A DNA stretch of 64,000 nucleotides from Paramacrobiotus metropolitanus (Eukaryota; Tardigrada; Eutardigrada; Parachela; Macrobiotidae). Below, one piece after another: positions 26,644 to 39,011 of the stretch. The notes beneath the pieces are model-generated. The model made no database searches. It worked only from the letters and a program-made list of their open reading frames with translations, and was not told where the DNA came from. A program made the position numbers and the translations under genes. The stretch covers positions 124,001 through 188,000 of the forward strand of contig NW_026570238.1 in assembly GCF_019649055.1 (NCBI RefSeq), written 5' to 3'. The number at the start of each line of letters is the position of its first letter. The stretch's first letter is position 1.

Positions 26644-27240
26644 CCATTATAAGCAACTCTATGGATTATCGGCAAGTGCAGTGTGCAGACAAATTTGTGG
26701 CCGGCGTATTTCTTCCTGCAATAACGTTTCAAATGGGATTAAAGCATAACTGTGAGATTTAATTAAGCGATTAATTCTTTTTTTTGATTACTTGTGTACA
26801 TCGGCTGTATTTTTGTGTGTGCGTTATGTTTGATTTGTGGGATTGGCGACAGAAGCATCTGGCTCGTCTCTTGCGATGGTGTCATTTTCCTTATGGATTC
26901 CTTCTGTTGGTCGCAGCGATAACTCGACGTGTCATCGACATACTCAGCGTTAACACTGAAACACAGCCGCTTTGTCATCGATTGAAAATGATACTCTCCT
27001 TGAGATTAATCGAAATGGTGTGGCCGCGCGTGCGCTGCGGCCAACCAGAAAATAAGGTTACAGTACTTGTGTGTATATCCAGTTATTCAATTGTTATTTT
27101 CCGTTTCGATGCTGTGTATTATTTGATGTCGTCTTTGGTCGCGTTGATGTTCCTAACTGTCTGTAATACGGCTGTATTTACAGGCAGCACATTATTGTTT
27201 TTTGATTTCTTTGTCACACGTGAAAAGTTTAAGCAATAAA
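26644..27240 (+). other. SoxB2 3' untranslated region with two poly(A) signals
   Basis: After the stop (26641-26643) an ATTAAA occurs at 26738-26743 and a canonical AATAAA at 27235-27240. The longer form would be a UTR of about 600 bases. A 137-codon open frame starting at ATG 26826 ends at TAA 27237-27239, inside the AATAAA. Its translation is hydrophobic in several stretches but unlike any family I know, so I treat it as UTR. Confidence 0.5.
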
Positions 27241-30200
27241 AATGGCGTTGTACCTGTACAGTTTCCGTTATGACAAGGTATTCAGATAGTTAAGAAGCGT
27301 ACATATAAAAGACAACGGAAATTATTCATTTTTGTTATTGTTAAAATTTAAGGCTTTTGATAAGAATACTCGAAAAAAGGTGGCTTTCAATATCTGCGCA
27401 GGATCAGTGCATGTATGCAGAACAAAGGCGCACTGCATTATACACGTTGTGTTTGGGAACGCAATGTTAAATCAACCTTTAAAACCTAATCTACCACATC
27501 ATCATATTTAAAGTGGTAAACGTAAATCTAGCAGGTAATCAAAGAGTGTTGTCAGTGTCAGTCAACACCGGCTTTCATCCCAGGTGTGCGGATGCTATTC
27601 AATCCGAGCATAGCAAATATGACAAGCTTTGCGAATTTAGAGCTCGGCCTGCGGTCGGATAAGCACAGTGGTAACACTAGCAAGACAGCGCCGCGGAAAC
27701 GCATTCTATCCCTCTTTCGCACCATTTTATCCCACTTACTGCAGGTGAGAACAATACTCACCATTACTGTAATATGTACACAAAACAATTACCTCAAGAG
27801 TCCTTTCAGGAGAATAGGCACAGAAAGGATGGCTTTTGTCTCAATACATATTTCTCTTGTGTGCACGGACAAAGAGCCTTTTATATGGTGAGCAAAATAC
27901 TGGGCTATAGAATTGCTTATAATGCTTTAATCAGTTATATTGGTGAAAAGCGAAGTGGTTGCATGGGGCAAAGAATTCTCTCTTATGACCGGCATTATCG
28001 CGGCTGGCAACAATTACCGGTATTGTGTGTAAATTTTAATGGCACGCACCACCATTTTGTTGATAAGTTTGTCCTACATAATTCCTTCAGATAATATGCA
28101 CCGTTAAACAGAGAAACTGTAGCAGCTTTTGTCTGGGTTTCAGGTGAGAGGGTATAGATTGTGTTAGAAGGGCTCTTGTCAGCTGAAAAACTAATTGTGC
28201 ACTGCGGTATATATCAGCGTACACGTTGTTGTTAATATTATAACATAGGTAAGATTTACAATTTACGATAGGGTCGAGCGAATAGGTCGCCGGCGAACGT
28301 TGACTGGACACGCTGTTGCGTATGTATACAGAGTACTACTTATTCGTAAAATGTGTGTTCATGATGGACATATACTGCGTGCGTAATCTGTTCGAGTAGT
28401 GTGCGCTGTATTGAATGGATTGATCTCATTTCTTACACCTTTTCTATACAAGAGAAATGCCTAGGTTGTTATTGCAGGAAAAGCAAAGAAAAATTGTGTA
28501 AAGCCAGGACTAACAATAATAGGATAAATATGAGCCGATGAAAGGGCACAGCGTTACAGTCAGATCCATCTTAAAAGCCCATGAACACTGGTGATGAAAA
28601 GAACGCGTCAGTAGCATCAGCTGGTAAGACTTATTAATATAAAAGTGCTATTCATTGCGCTATGAGAACATAAAAACTGTATACAATCAAAGATTTTTCA
28701 CAAAAGCCCGAGAGAGAAACTAGGCAGCCACGGCTTTAGAGCGCAGCGGAGCTATAACCAGAAAAGAATGACAAAATGCCAGAGGGCATACGTTGTGTTA
28801 TGTGCATCAAGCATTCAGGCAAGTATAGAAATCATCAATACAGCATATAATGCAGCGCACACAAGACACAAAAAAGACACCCTAACACCCCGCTGGTCAT
28901 CAAGAGCCTACATCAAATTGAGCCCTATTGTGTGCAATCCGACGATTTTTAGATGCTGTTATGAAGATCAATGATGTGCACATATATAACAAAATATATA
29001 GGCAGCGGATATTGTCATGCTGGTAATGGATATAACGCATGAGTTATAACTGTACTTACTTACTATCGCACCTGATAGAAATCACCCGTGTGTTTTGCAC
29101 GCTTAAGGCCACCACTGTTCACGTGCTGTGACCAAGAAATAAAATTGTGGTTAAACATTTTAATTTCTGGGTATGTGCCTGAAAAAGTTTTTTTGGCAGC
29201 TGGATTAATTCTTTGTTGTGATGAATTAGCATCAAACATCGTTTCGTATATTGGTGTAGGTGCATTATCCATAAAAAATACGGTTTTTCTTTACCCGTAG
29301 GTGTTACAAGTGGCGGTAATCTCAAATGTGGTCCACATTAGCCAATCGAGTGCAAATAAGCTTTACATCACGATTTTCGGGCTGGTACAAGACTATTATT
29401 TACACCGTGAATCGGTATATTGATGACAAGGATCAAGTTTAACATCCACCCTTGTCTCCGGCGGATTCAAGTATAGCGACAAAAAGAAAGGTCACATAGT
29501 ACTGGATTGTACGTTTGTGACATCGAGGACAGTTGCAGTATTATGTTTATCACAACGTAAATTCAAGAGTTTACGACAAAAAGCTACAATAAACGTACAA
29601 AAACAAACATTGGTGAAGAAGGAAGTTGATTGGGAAAGTTTGGCCTTTTAATATCGGATGTCGGAGAAGTGCGAGTTGTTGTGAAGATTTGTGGCCAGTG
29701 CGTCAGGGAACTGCTCAAGCACCACTCTTCTAACGCGGTTCAGCTGTTCACTTTGAGCGCCAAAGCGTTTTCGAACATTTATATATGCACACTGCACAGT
29801 GCCTATATTTACAAGCTACATGGACATCAATGTATAAGAGTATACCAAGAGGACATGCCAATTAAACTATTAATTTTACCACGAACACTTTGCAAAACAA
29901 TGAATAATGTACGTATTTGCAAATGCACTGTAGCAGCATACACTTGTAGTTACAACATCTAAAAAAACCGTTATCTACAAGACTACGACACATACCGTGC
30001 TTGTGTTTTACTATGTAGATTACTATGTAGATAATTCTACCTTGGTGTCAGTTTTGCAGCCGTGGAAAACTTTACAGATGTACAATAATTATTAGATACA
30101 CGTACATATTGTATGTATTTAAGAATAACTGTTACAGGATTTAAAAAATGCATAGCCGGTTTTTTTATTTAAAATAAACCTGATCATTTGACCAGTGATA

Positions 30201-33200
30201 GTTGCATGAAACTTGCGTCGTTTAATGTTTGGATCACATTCAGAAAAGTCATTCATTTCTGACCCGAAGAAATTGTATTGCCTCTCTCAAACAGCGCTCC
30301 AGTTTGGTAGTTGTTGAACAGAACGAATTGTTGCTCTACCTTCTGCCTGAAATGAAAAATTAATAGGCTACTTTGGTTGTTTTCGTTGTTTAAATAATTA
30401 TTATATTTCTATGTGTATTTATCTAGTGTGGCCGCGAGATGCCATTTTTCGTGCTTTGTTGGATTGCGGCTGTTTCCATTCCACGATTTGTGGCTTTTTA
30501 TTCGTTTATTGTTTTTCGTTCGAAAAGATTTTAGCCGCTTTAAATCGCCCCATAAGCCGCTTTACGCGTACATATTGCAAACTGTGCATCCCAAAACGCA
30601 TATACGTATTTGGCTCAGAGGAAATGAGAAAATTGCCGGTTTGTCAGTGGAGTAGAATAAATAAATTCTTGCGGTAAATATTATCTGTTCGAGCATATTA
30701 TGAGATTTGGTGGCGGTCATGTCAGTTTTAGCCTAAGATGGATAATCAACTTTACAGCAACCTCTAGAGACTTGTTCGCCGCAAACATTTGTCGATGATG
30801 AAATGATAACATCGTTCAATCATCCTCAATCCGTAACAAAAACTGATTCTTACTAACTTTGTATTCTTTCATGTGTCCGTCAATTCCACGGTGCAATTGC
30901 CGCGCGCGTATTAAGAAAACAAACGCTAGAGAAAAATTGATGAATAAGTTGATGGATACTCCTTCCTGTACATAGCTTTCACCATGTCATATTTGCTTGG
31001 CAATTTTGTATACGATTTTTGAATCACATCGTACAAGGTGCTTTTTATCCTTTAAACATCAAATTTACACAAAGGTATCAAAGCATTACCGGTTTGGCCA
31101 GCTAGTTTGCGCAATAAATTTGATTATTTGATGATACTGTACATATACCCAGTAACAATTTAAACCGCTTTCTGACCGGTTAGCCTTATGTGCGTGCTGA
31201 AATACACAACGTAGAGAGCATGAGAAACACTGTTAATAGATGTTTATGTTGCTTTAAAATGCGCGTAAAATACGATCCATCTAAAATCTACTATTTTTAC
31301 TGAACATTTGACGGTCCAGGATATAAAATTACCACAAAACCAAAATTATTTTGATAATTAACTAGCAGAATTTGTGTTCAACAAATACAATCTTTAAGCC
31401 AACAAATGTTACAAATGTACCAGCAAGAATTACACAGATTCTAATAACTGTTCTATAATATTAAAATATTAACTACATCTATAGATGGTTTGCGTAAGTA
31501 CTATGGATATGCCGAGGATAATAATTATTGCTTAGACAATTGTATCTACAATTAAGAGATGCGCATTCAACGCCCGTTTTTACAAAAAGGCAGTCGACAA
31601 CTACAAATTACTGCTGTATTAGAAAACTGTGTAAAAGCTTTGTACGAACTGTATATAAAGTACTTACGATTAATTATTATAATTGCAGATATATGTATAT
31701 TGTAGTAAGCGGTAAAATATGAAGTCTCGCCGCTTCGATTCGTTCAGCTGCTGTTCCGCATGCATAGTTTGGCAGCCAACATTTTTATGCCGATACAGAA
31801 GCAACTGTAGGGTCGATATTGATTGAGCTCCATTGTTGTGCACTAAATTGGTGTCCATTGAGTCTTGCTCGCATGATAGTCAGTCCTTTTGATAGGAAAA
31901 CAATGTATTCAAAATGGCCCTATTATTAGAGCTCTAAATTCAAGTCTTTACAAGAAAATGGGAACCGCATTGTCGTGCACGATGATGATTTTATTAGTCA
32001 TAAAATGACAATGGGGAGCAGCTGCGGAAATATTTCAACACTTTCTCTAGTACCCTTTTATTATTTTGGTAAACTGATCGAGAAAAACGAATGACGTTAT
32101 ATTGTATGTAAAAGTTATATATATATTTTAATTAAACGGTATTTTGGCAGCTTTGGTATTTGTTGGTGTCTTTATTAATGATACAGAAATCAGTTTTTTA
32201 GCTGCAGTAGTTTCATAAAATCGGCGCAAAATTATTCATACAGTCACACATTTATTTATTTGTTTGGCATTCGACTCGCAAAACTTTGCAAGAAAGGTCA
32301 ATGTACATGCGCATTGCATGGTCCGTTGGGTGATTATGAAACAGTCGTCATAATGTTGGAATTGTTTATTATTTAAGTTTATAAATTGAAATTGTCAGAT
32401 TTGTAGTATTAGGAAGTATCAAAAGTCGACAAAATATTCAGCAAGCCAAAATTTGTCACTTCATTCGTCGTCTTACGATTTCATTTGTACTATTTATTAC
32501 GGACGTTTTAGTCAAACTGACAAAACACATACATACGATAAATATCTTTATTTCTACCAGTGTAAAAATAAGATACGAGTCTGCATTCTGCGTACGCAAA
32601 GTAAAGTTAAATCTAAACAGCCTCAGCCAGTGTTCGGTAGGAAAATAGCATGAACACAGCGATATTATGTGGCCAAGTTTGATGAAGTAAACTGAATGCG
32701 GTCTTTGGATCATAAAACGCATAGAAGCGGTGAGAAAGGACCTTTGAATCGGATGCATAGTGAAAGCCGGAGTGAAAATAGCTTATGTTTACTCAAGAAC
32801 AAAACTGCTTTTCGGGTCGTTCTAACAATTACTTATAATGTGTATGCATATCGATATGCGTATTATAATGATGGATTTTGATTACAATTGTAGCACCAGG
32901 ACCCTTCCGTACAAAACAAACGAAACGAGAACGACATAGCGGGCGCACCGCACAGTGCACACACAAATATATAAAGTGCACCGGCTATGAACACTGTTGA
33001 AAATGGATGACCAGCTCAGCATTATTGGGCGTTTCTCTCTCTTTCACCCTCTCTCGTTTCTATATCGCTGGCATTTTATCCTTTTCTTCATTTTGTTCAA
33101 TACAATATTGTGGACATAACTCAATAGTGTGCGACTCTCAACACGCATCACAATCGTCCAAAAGAGGACGAAAAATTACACCATGGAAAATATCATCACT

Positions 33201-34759
33201 GAAACCAAACATAGCCCATGAATTGCAGTTATAATTCTATGTAAACACTTGCTTTTGTACTGTCGGTGAATAATAGCTCGTTTATACCCCGACATGAAGA
33301 CGTAACGACAGAGTGATATCCAATATTCCTCCATCATAATATGCGGCCATCCCGTGCTTCTTCCCTAAATTTGCCTTATAACTTTCTAGTTGCGCATCAA
33401 GCGGGGAACGTTGTTCAAAGCAGTTTATCTTTACTTTGCAGCCCATTTACACTTGCAAATACTAAAGTGGTACAGCTCGTGTGTGAAGCTGATATCGAAA
33501 TTGAGAATTCACCTGCTCATTGCACAAATGCATTTATGATTACGCATGTTACTACACGTCTAAGAAACAAAGAATCCGCCGTGTATTATTGTTTGATATA
33601 ACTGAAATGACTGTAAACAAATAGGCATAGCCTTTAAAATACGTGATATAGTAGTGCAAGATTGCATCAGGTCCACAGTACGTGAAGCGCTCGAGAGGTC
33701 ATGAACATTGTGCTAAGCCGCATGTACGTCCAGTAATTTAAGTAAAGGAGATTTTCAGCATGAGCGAACATTTAGCGGAGATTTTATCCTAATGCAATAT
33801 GCTAAACGGAGAGCAAATTAATATGGAAAACCTATTAAGGCACTTTTCCCACTTGAGAGACCCCCTGTAGCTAGCAATTCGATCCCGTTAATCCCGCACT
33901 GGTGTTGGCATCCAACCAGAAAAATCTTCACACTCTTCACGAACCGGCATCTTATAGACTCACTGTTGTCTGATTGTGAAGCGGTCCATGGGCTGAATAT
34001 TCCTTCATAAAATGATCTCACGCTGACGATTCTCTATGTCAATCTAATCTTAACAAAAATATTTTTAAAGTGTGGCATCATTTTAGCGTATATTATAGCT
34101 GCGCATGATTAGTTGAATAGTGGCAATTTGCAATACTTCTACCACAACAGCATGCATTGTCGTCAGATCTCAGTGCCTTACATTTTCTTTGAATACAGTT
34201 CAATGGCATAATATCTTGTTGTAAATTCTGTAGATATATCAACTTTTTTTCAATGAACCCGAATTCAATATTACATGCACATTTAAACCAGGCGCTTGCT
34301 TTGGTAATAAATTCGGTTGCTCCGGTAGATGCCTCATATGGCCACACTGTTATAATTTTAAACTTATATGATACGCGCATATATCATTAACCTTTTGTTG
34401 GTCGATATTTTGCTTTCGACTCTTAGTTTAAAGCCTTTACATTACGCATGGACCACTGAATCCCACATACCTACTAAAAATAATACTGAAATTTGAATGT
34501 ATTATTAAGTCGACAGTCCTATACATGTATTCCAACACCCAAAACAATTAAAACAGAAACTATTTTGCCTGTTGTCATACGGGTTTACGAAAGGTCGTCG
34601 TTCGTGCTCAAATAGAGAACTGATATAAATTATGCCATTTTGAATGGTAAATAAACTGATGCGAATGATATTGGTATTGGTATGTAACGCAAAATGAGTG
34701 CAGTGCCTAAAACATCATGAATTTTGCTGAAGTACCTGATGCAGAGTTTTCTATGGTAG
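27241..34759. other. 7.5-kb gene-poor tract after SoxB2
   Basis: No exon of a recognisable gene is visible on either strand. The tract is AT-rich with short chance frames. Weak features: a pyrimidine-rich block near 33027-33065 (TCTCTCTCTTTCACCCTCTC) and, shortly after it, an ACAATATTGT palindrome (about 33099-33110) that reads as two facing Sox-type cores. No tRNA, rRNA or tandem array was found. Confidence 0.45.
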
Positions 34760-34795
34760 TACCACGGTATAAAAGAGATAAATCTCTGGTAGCGA
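34760..34795 (+). repeat. Left copy of a 36-bp inverted repeat flanking the retrotransposon
   Basis: This 36-base sequence is repeated perfectly in inverted orientation at 39888-39923. It contains CGGTATAAAAGAG and the short hairpin AGAGATAAATCTCT. Weaker similarity runs inward for a further 60 bases or so on both sides (shared AAATTCAGTACTTTT). The two copies point toward each other and enclose the DIRS-type element. Confidence 0.85.
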
Positions 34796-35331
34796 TTCAG
34801 CGAAAGACATTGTAGGAAAATTCAGTACTTTTTTTGCCGTCACACCTCATTAACATTTCTTGAAAGACAAAAGAAATACAATGGGCGAAACGGCCATCAA
34901 GTTGAAAACGTGTGGCAGTGATTTTCTGACGATCCATAAGGGCTACAAACTTTTTACAGACAGAAAGCCATAGCAAAATTTTACGCTGATTCTGAATCTG
35001 CAATTGTTTTTTGAAATTCCAAAAAACATCTGAGTCAAGTAGTAGAAATGTGGTTTGAATCGGGCATGTATACATAGAGGCCAGGCAGGCAGAGCGCTAG
35101 CGACAGTCTGTCTGCGCCCAACAACCGCACTCACTCCGACTGCTGCTACGATTTATATAAGGCTCACTCATATTCATAATTCGAGTTATGCAAAAATCAT
35201 AATTTTGTATCAAACCGATAACGAGCATGGAAAGCATAAAAAACTAACAAGAGAATGTGCAATCCGTTTTGAAAAATTCCAAGCGGTTGAGGCTGTAGGC
35301 CGTGCCACACGTTTACGCCCTTAATTACAAC

Positions 35332-35457
35332 TTAACGCTATTCGTGCTCGGAGGATGTCGGGGCAAGTACTCGAAAGCCGACGATGTCCGAACGGTCGCA
35401 ACTGAACGGTGCCGTTGGTCATCGGCTTCCGTTGAGACGAGCCGCGCCGAACACCCC
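35332..35457 (-). repeat. B2 split direct repeat
   Basis: Matches B1 (35733-35877) except for one substitution and 19 bases present only in B1 just after ATTCGTGCTCG. The 19 bases end in GCTCG, so the length difference looks like a deletion or gain between short direct repeats. This is the 3' terminus of the element in its sense direction. Confidence 0.9.
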
Positions 35458-35554
35458 TTTATTGAATTTGAACCACACCACAACTTCAGAACAAGACATA
35501 TGACACAGCAGAATATAGGAGTAAATCAACACGACTTCCGGGTGGGAGGGCGGG

Positions 35555-35734
35555 ATTTTGCAATTCGCAAGAACTCAAATTTAGGTGTACTTCTCTAATC
35601 GAACTGATCTTATTGCATTCATCTACGAACTTATTGTCAATTCTTATAGATCAATGATAAACGACACCACGTTGCTAGGGAAACAACTCGCCCGGCGTTA
35701 ACAGTATTTAACGTCGTAGACGTTAAATACCATT
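35555..35734 (-). repeat. A2 split direct repeat
   Basis: Copy of A1 (39644-39823), 180 bases with one substitution. Both contain a perfect hairpin of two 12-base arms around a GTA loop (35704-35730 here), arms GTATTTAACGTC and GACGTTAAATAC. The inner end overlaps the first bases of B1, giving the B1-A2 junction expected of this element class. Confidence 0.92.
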
Positions 35735-35877
35735 AACGCTATTCGTGCTCGTTTGATCATCTGCCGCTCGGAGGATGTCGGGGCAAGTACTCGAAAGCCG
35801 ACGATGTCCGAACGGTCGCAACTGAACGGCGCCGTTGGTCATCGGCTTCCGTTGAGACGAGCCGCGCCGAACACCCC
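35733..35877 (-). repeat. B1 split direct repeat
   Basis: Internal copy of the B repeat, directly after the recombinase frame in the element's sense direction. It is 19 bases longer than B2. The matching GGATGTCGGGGCAAGTACTC block is identical in the two copies. Confidence 0.9.
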
Positions 35878-35931
35878 CAGAGCGAAGCCGCGGCCCCAAC
35901 CGGAAGCGCAAAAACACACAACAAAACGGAT

Positions 35932-36915
35932 TTATTTTGTTATCAAACGCTCATATAAATGAGAATTTTCAGCAGTAGACAATCTCAAATATCGATTAAC
36001 AGCACTGCTACGCCATCGACCCATCATTTGAATGTCCGTATAGGATAAACCAGCAGCGGCGGCGGTGGACGCTGCACCGATACGGAATGAGTGAGATGAA
36101 ACTGAATGTCCCAAGCACTGGCGTAGAATTAACGTTATGCGTTGACGAGTTAAAAATGTGCCATCTGCAAAACAGAAGAAAGGGTACATTGAAGGGAATC
36201 GGGAATAACGGAAAACTGTATATCGAGAGACAGCAGTAACAGGGCAAGTGATATCGGATAGGGAAGGAATGGTGATGATCGTAGGTGAATGTTGAGAAGT
36301 CTTCGTTTTCCGCAGTGTAAATTGCAGATGATTTTGACCACAGTTGGCATCAGAGCCACGAAGGTACTGATCGGACGCACGGTATTTTGTAGTAGCGCAA
36401 TACTCTGATACACGCAGGAATCCATAAAACGCTGCCATCATTGCAGCTTTCAACATCAGGCGATCAAATAAACATGTGGGCAGGAAATGTATGTAGGAAA
36501 ATAACTTGCGAAGATCGGTCAAAGTTATGCCGGCACGTTTATTACGTTGTGACCCACGGATTCTGGACCAACCAGAGAACAGCAGAGCAATACGCCTTTT
36601 ATCCGGAACGGGATCCGGATGACCACTTAAAATATTATATGTAATAATGGCTGACACATATACCCGGGCAGTGGCCACTTTAAGAAAATCGGTGAAAAGC
36701 TGCGCAATGAAACTCTGGATGGTATTAGAATCCGTGGGTGCAAAAGGAAAGCGATTACGGACACAAAATGAATGGAATGCACGGACTGCAATCCGGTAAA
36801 CCTTCTGACTGGAGGTGGAAAGGTGGGCTTGTAATAAGGAGTTGATGACAATATGAAAACGTGTCTTAAATACGCGAGCATTTTCTGGAAAAAATAAACA
36901 CAAGTAACACACCAT
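35932..36915 (-). CDS. Tyrosine recombinase of the DIRS/Ngaro-type element
   Basis: This frame encodes the integrase-like enzyme that inserts the circular DNA copy. The catalytic residues of the family are visible: first Arg in FYGFLRVSEY, the H-x-x-R pair in HSFRIGAAST, a Trp in MMGRW at the usual His/Trp position, and the nucleophile Tyr in AVNRYLR near the C-terminus. A SAM-like N-terminal core-binding region (VYRIAVRAFHSFCVRNRFPF) precedes it. The first ATG of the frame is at 36915, overlapping the end of the RT frame by a few bases; the frame stays open a little further up without an ATG. A splice acceptor-like TTTTTTCCAG just before 36884 suggests that the domain may instead be joined by splicing to the RT-RNase H frame (see findings). 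No internal stop or frameshift. Confidence 0.92.
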   Translation of the reverse strand: MVCYLCLFFPENARVFKTRFHIVINSLLQAHLSTSSQKVYRIAVRAFHSFCVRNRFPFAPTDSNTIQSFIAQLFTDFLKVATARVYVSAIITYNILSGHPDPVPDKRRIALLFSGWSRIRGSQRNKRAGITLTDLRKLFSYIHFLPTCLFDRLMLKAAMMAAFYGFLRVSEYCATTKYRASDQYLRGSDANCGQNHLQFTLRKTKTSQHSPTIITIPSLSDITCPVTAVSRYTVFRYSRFPSMYPFFCFADGTFLTRQRITLILRQCLGHSVSSHSFRIGAASTAAAAGLSYTDIQMMGRWRSSAVNRYLRLSTAENSHLYERLITK

Positions 36916-36920
36916 GTGAT

Positions 36921-39011
36921 TTAAAAGTAATAAGAATAACAATTTCTATACTTTGACCGACGATTACGACACTTGCAAGGCTTGGTTAAACCGTCAAGAA
37001 AGTCTGCAAAGTTGAGCTCAAGCTCATCGGCAATTGGACTGGCTGATGGATGCAGGCAAAAGAAACGCTCGATCTGATCGCGAGAAAGCGCATCCGCAAC
37101 AAAATTATCTCTACCCGGTAGATAATGAATACGATGATGGAAGTTGGATCGTGCTGCTTCAAAATGCAAAGCTCTCACCAACGCCATAACACCTGGATGC
37201 TTGGATGAAAATTTGCGCCAAACTGCTGCAACGGCTTGATTATCGGTGAAGAATGTTAACCTTTTGCCACGCAAACTTGATCCCCACAATCTGCACGCAT
37301 AGAGAATCGGGAACATCTCAAGCCATGTGATATGGGGATGTAGAGCCAAAAGTTCACCCGGCCACACTAACTTGAACCAACGATCACCAAAAATACCACC
37401 ACACCCAATATGAGATGCATCAGTGAACAAATTCAGGCTTTCCGCCGCATCTGTCCAGTCGACCTCAATAAATGATGCTTTACCGTTCCAGAGCAACAGA
37501 AAAGTAATCCACCAATTCAGATCAGCACGAAATTCAGTAGTCAAGGTCACGGTTTGATGCAGAAGTTTAACGGAGTTTGCACAATCGATCATTCTCCGAA
37601 GAAATATGCGACCGGCTGGTATGCATTTTGTAGCAAAACTTAACTTGCCGATGAGACTAAGAAGATCACGTTTGGTGGAGTACGGTCGAGCTGAGAAAAC
37701 GGAGAATTCGTCAGACAAATCCTTAAGCTTTTCAGGCGGGATGGATATTGTTTGGTTTACGGAATCCAACACAACACCAAGAAACGTCAATGTCGTAGAC
37801 GGACCTTCAGTTTTATCAAGCGCTAAAGGTATGCCCAAATCAGAACACACCAAGGTCATCAGTTCAATGGCTAAACGGCACAGCACTGAACCAGCCGGTC
37901 CGGCGAAAAAGAAATCGTCCATATAATGTAGTACATCGCGAAAATGACACACGTTTACAATTATCCACTCCAAGAACGTAGCCATGCGGTCGAAAATCGC
38001 GGGAAAAGAACGACAGCCGAAAGGTAAAACGACGTCAAAGTAGTAACGTTCATCAAAAACATATCCCAGGAGATGCCAGTCTTCATAACGGACCGGAATA
38101 AGCCGAAAGGCATGTTTTAAGTCCATTTTCGCCATAAGTGCACCACGTCCTAATTTAACGATGATCCGTATGGCGTCATCTACAGAACAGAATCGCATTG
38201 TATACGTTTTCTTGCAAATATAGTCATTAACCGAACTGCCGAATGGCCGGGAAAGATCCATTATTAACCGTGCACCACCGGTTTTCTTTGGTCTGACTCC
38301 TAACGATGAACAGACAAAATTCTCAAACGGCGGAAACAAAAAAGGGCCAAGAGTATGCTTCAGCTCGATTTCTTTTGCGATATACCGGCGTACGATCTCC
38401 GGATACTGGCGTGCAGTCAGCGCATTGGGAGTGGAACGTGCAACATATGGACCAGTGTAACCGATAGAAAAACCATTAAGCAGACCTGCAATAAAATCCC
38501 AAACCACACTGCGAAGAGGATACTCACGAAGGTAATAAAGGAACTTGTACGGCCGCAAAGGTGTAAAAGGATTAGGTGGGAGGCGGTTCGATGGAATGGA
38601 AACTCTTGATATGGGAGGGGTCAAAACACTGTTCGCACACATGTAGGCGGCGTGAGGGACACGGGTTTGGGCACCGTCCCGCGTTGTAGTCCCGACATAC
38701 TGCAACGCGGGGCCCGCGAAAGGGCTGGTTTTGACGCTGTGGAGCGGCCGAGTCGCGAGGAAGTGGCGCAGCAGGTGCATTACGCTGAGACGCGGAAGGC
38801 AGTTCAGCGGAATGACGGCGTTGAGGACAGACAGTGGCGTAATGATTCGGATCACGACAGATGTAGCAACCAAATGGTGGTTTGCCAAAAGAAGTGTACG
38901 CGGGTGCAACTGCATATCTGAACAACGGATTTGCTGAATGGAGAGGAATGGCACGCAACACTTCAGCCATGACAGTAGAATCTTCCGTAAACCAACAAAA
39001 ATCAGGAACAT
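36921..39011 (-). CDS. Reverse transcriptase and RNase H of the DIRS/Ngaro-type element
   Basis: The frame is open for 696 codons. RT motifs include LIMDLSRPFGSSVN, motif A MAKMDLKHAFRLIPV, the LPFGCRSFPAIF block and the catalytic YMDDFFF. RNase H follows with its three acidic positions in FTDASHIGCGG, LEMFPILYACRLWG and FFTDNQAVAAVW, then the PGRDNFVADALSR signature found after RNase H in this class. The first 440 bases overlap the gag frame in another phase, and the translation there is unlike RT, so the functional part probably starts near 38570 and the ATG at 39011 may not be used. Translation could need a frameshift or reinitiation after gag. No methyltransferase domain follows. No stop interrupts the domains. 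Confidence 0.93.
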   Translation of the reverse strand: MFLIFVGLRKILLSWLKCCVPFLSIQQIRCSDMQLHPRTLLLANHHLVATSVVIRIITPLSVLNAVIPLNCLPRLSVMHLLRHFLATRPLHSVKTSPFAGPALQYVGTTTRDGAQTRVPHAAYMCANSVLTPPISRVSIPSNRLPPNPFTPLRPYKFLYYLREYPLRSVVWDFIAGLLNGFSIGYTGPYVARSTPNALTARQYPEIVRRYIAKEIELKHTLGPFLFPPFENFVCSSLGVRPKKTGGARLIMDLSRPFGSSVNDYICKKTYTMRFCSVDDAIRIIVKLGRGALMAKMDLKHAFRLIPVRYEDWHLLGYVFDERYYFDVVLPFGCRSFPAIFDRMATFLEWIIVNVCHFRDVLHYMDDFFFAGPAGSVLCRLAIELMTLVCSDLGIPLALDKTEGPSTTLTFLGVVLDSVNQTISIPPEKLKDLSDEFSVFSARPYSTKRDLLSLIGKLSFATKCIPAGRIFLRRMIDCANSVKLLHQTVTLTTEFRADLNWWITFLLLWNGKASFIEVDWTDAAESLNLFTDASHIGCGGIFGDRWFKLVWPGELLALHPHITWLEMFPILYACRLWGSSLRGKRLTFFTDNQAVAAVWRKFSSKHPGVMALVRALHFEAARSNFHHRIHYLPGRDNFVADALSRDQIERFFCLHPSASPIADELELNFADFLDGLTKPCKCRNRRSKYRNCYSYYF

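Noticed and set aside
34797-35075. 92-codon minus-strand frame next to the retrotransposon
   Set aside because: Starts in the repeat flank, no recognisable domain; probably transposon debris or chance.
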